Assembly (NCBI GenBank): GCA_038065115.1
Contig: JBBTRS010000012.1
Span: 1-6,717 of the forward strand
Reading direction: 5' to 3'
Length of the DNA stretch: 6,717 nucleotides
Origin: MFKM01 sp038065115
Lineage (GTDB): Bacteria > Patescibacteriota > Minisyncoccia > UBA6257 > MFKM01
Shown here: positions 5,937 through 6,717 of the stretch, in pieces
How the letters are laid out: each line of letters starts with the position of its first letter
Numbering within the stretch: position 1 is the stretch's first letter
Made by a program: the position numbers and the translations under genes
The notes under the pieces: model-generated
The model's input: only the letters and a program-made list of their open reading frames with translations
The model's database searches: none
What the model was told of the DNA's origin: nothing

Positions 5937-6536
5937 TTAGCTACGAGAAAATACGCAGTCGCCCTTCGTCCAAGGGGCAGCGCCGAAGCACATACATAAT
6001 TGCCGCGAAGTAACGAGATCGCAATTAGCCAAGAGCCAGTAGCGATGTTCCGAAATCCAGGACACGTTCACGACAATGACGCCCGCACGTTTTAATTTTA
6101 CATAGAAAAGATTAGATTGATACTTATCAAGGAGCTGGCCGTCTTCGCTGTTAGGTTGTCTTGATAACAACCAATAAATAATGGCCATGAATTCCGATAA
6201 CGTGAACAGCTGGGACTTATTGAGTTCCCCTAAAATAGTTGGATCAAATACGGATTCTGTGAGTCGGGTTTTTCGGAGAAAACCATTAAAACCCGGAATT
6301 AAACCCGGGATGGCTTTGAGAATCTGATTTCGAAAATCATCCCAGATAGGACGAAATCCCACATGACCGTTTTTGAATAACGAATCTTTAGAAACGGCGA
6401 CTGTCTTTATCGCGATGTTGTCGGCGATGAGCTCTAAATATTTCAAAGACAGCTTCTTCCTTCCATCAACCATTTTATGAACGCCCAAATCTTTCCCGGA
6501 TTTTTTTACCCCGTCTTTTGATGACACGTCGCCCAT
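5937..6536 (-). CDS. Unknown 199-residue protein, stand-alone gene
   Basis: I cannot assign a family. The N-terminus is polar and basic (Lys-rich to about residue 32) with no signal peptide. Residues 60-90 contain GFRPIWDDFRNQILKAIPG and a Gly/Pro-rich turn; 107-127 is an amphipathic to hydrophobic helix (SQLFTLSEFMAIIYWLLSRQ), too polar at its ends to be a sure membrane span. The C-terminal third looks like beta strands with regularly placed aromatic residues (VIVVNVSW, RYWLL) and ends WTKGDCVFSRS. From memory, unannotated Patescibacteria proteins often end with a similar W..G..VFSR pattern, unverified. Three cysteines cluster near the end (181, 183, 193), plus Cys172. The ATG at 6534-6536 follows AAAGGA by 9 bases; a nearer upstream ATG is out of frame. 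A perfect promoter and a tight terminator make it a monocistronic unit next to an IS30-type end. Confidence 0.75.
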   Translation of the reverse strand: MGDVSSKDGVKKSGKDLGVHKMVDGRKKLSLKYLELIADNIAIKTVAVSKDSLFKNGHVGFRPIWDDFRNQILKAIPGLIPGFNGFLRKTRLTESVFDPTILGELNKSQLFTLSEFMAIIYWLLSRQPNSEDGQLLDKYQSNLFYVKLKRAGVIVVNVSWISEHRYWLLANCDLVTSRQLCMCFGAAPWTKGDCVFSRS

Positions 6537-6620
6537 AGCACACCATCCTTTCTTTTTAAAGAACTGATTATTTATTGCTATTTAGCCAGCAATTTAGCTA
6601 ATCAAGCACCCTGCTTAATT
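6537..6620 (-). promoter_or_regulatory. 5' leader of the unknown gene, matching the leader at 2195-2250
   Basis: About 85 bases separate the predicted transcript start from the ATG. In minus-strand order: a small hairpin AAGCA-GGG-TGCTT (6604-6616), TTGATTA (6599-6605, overlapping its arm), a hairpin ATTGCT/AGCAAT (6574-6579 with 6588-6593), TCTTTAAAAAG (6552-6562) and Shine-Dalgarno AAAGGA. The TTGATTA-to-TCTTTAAAAAG spacing is 43 bases, against 41 in the other leader, with a hairpin in between in both. Confidence 0.5.
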
Positions 6621-6627
6621 TGGTCAA

Positions 6628-6656
6628 ATTATAGCATACTTTTTTCAATTTGTCAA
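6628..6656 (-). promoter_or_regulatory. Perfect consensus sigma-70-type promoter of the unknown gene
   Basis: On the minus strand TTGACA (6651-6656), exactly 17 bases, then TATAAT (6628-6633): 12 of 12 consensus positions with ideal spacing. Transcription would start near 6621 and read into the 199-residue gene. The -35 box lies about 10 bases outside the presumed IS end, so it is probably native rather than supplied by the element. Confidence 0.9.
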
Positions 6657-6666
6657 AAAGTATAAA

Positions 6667-6717
6667 GGTACATTCAACTCTGAAGTGCAACACTCCAAGC
6701 TTCTGATGGGGTTTTCC
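6667..6717. mobile_element. End of an IS30-family insertion sequence (partial)
   Basis: The plus-strand sequence from about 6667 (GGTACATTCAA, then GAAGTGCAACA) aligns without gaps to the 26-bp terminal repeat of E. coli IS30 as I remember it, at about 17 of 26 positions, including ATTCAA and GCAACA at the same spacing. The transposase stop falls inside this repeat, typical for the family's downstream end. The rest of the element lies beyond base 6717, so neither the other end nor a target duplication can be seen. Confidence 0.55.
6674..6717 (-). CDS. IS30-family transposase, last 13 codons only
   Basis: The minus-strand frame entering from the right edge reads KTPSEAWSVALQS and stops at TGA (6674-6676). 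IS30-family transposases commonly end with a conserved RPRKRLGxKTPxE segment, and several end in VALQ-type residues because the stop lies in the terminal repeat; KTPSE and VALQ fit this. Only the tail is present, so catalytic DDE residues cannot be checked and activity is unknown. Confidence 0.5.
   Translation of the reverse strand, partial: KTPSEAWSVALQS

Noticed and set aside
5937..6536. Toxin or antitoxin role for the unknown gene because it stands alone near an IS
   Set aside because: No toxin or antitoxin motif is visible and no small partner gene overlaps or adjoins it.

Overview
The window looks like a piece of a Patescibacteria (candidate phyla radiation) genome, most likely a Parcubacteria-type lineage. 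This is inference, not proof. It rests on AT-rich compact coding, on repeat-derived peptides of the LPAGRQA type inside a housekeeping protein (which I remember as common in Patescibacteria assemblies), and on short intergenic gaps filled with small inverted repeats. TGA acts as a normal stop for the kinase, tsaE and the transposase tail, so the recoded Gracilibacteria/Absconditabacteria are unlikely.

Layout. Positions 1-2055 carry two minus-strand genes: a membrane PAS-histidine kinase and, downstream of it, the formamidopyrimidine-DNA glycosylase fpg/mutM, cut by the left edge. The 100-base gap between them is packed with ACGAAT/ATTCGT hexamers. Positions 2056-2657 hold the only plus-strand gene, a 114-residue membrane protein of unknown function with its own consensus promoter, a structured leader, a strong Shine-Dalgarno sequence and a terminator. 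Positions 2658-2838 contain no gene but have two structured inverted repeats, one of them a likely terminator for polA. Positions 2839-5846 are a two-gene minus-strand operon, tsaE then polA, overlapping by 4 bp. Positions 5897-6660 are a self-contained minus-strand unit (perfect consensus promoter, leader, 199-residue unknown protein, terminator). The right edge, from about 6667, is the end of an IS30-family insertion sequence with the last 13 codons of its transposase.

How the genes relate. Fpg and DNA polymerase I both belong to base excision repair: Fpg removes oxidised purines and Pol I fills and trims the gap. TsaE serves tRNA t6A synthesis and is probably linked to polA only by transcription. 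The two unknown genes are unrelated in protein sequence but share a very similar upstream layout: TTGACA-N17-TATAWT, then TTGATTA, a hairpin, TCTTTAAAAAG and the start codon, with -35-to-ATG distances of 117 and 120 bases.

The most unusual feature is inside polA. A GC-rich palindrome plus four 21-bp tandem units add exactly 35 residues (five heptads) in frame between the GRRR motif and the ERAAxNMPxQG helix of the polymerase domain. The polymerase also appears to have lost its proofreading active site. I do not see a complete novel defence or mobile system in this window.
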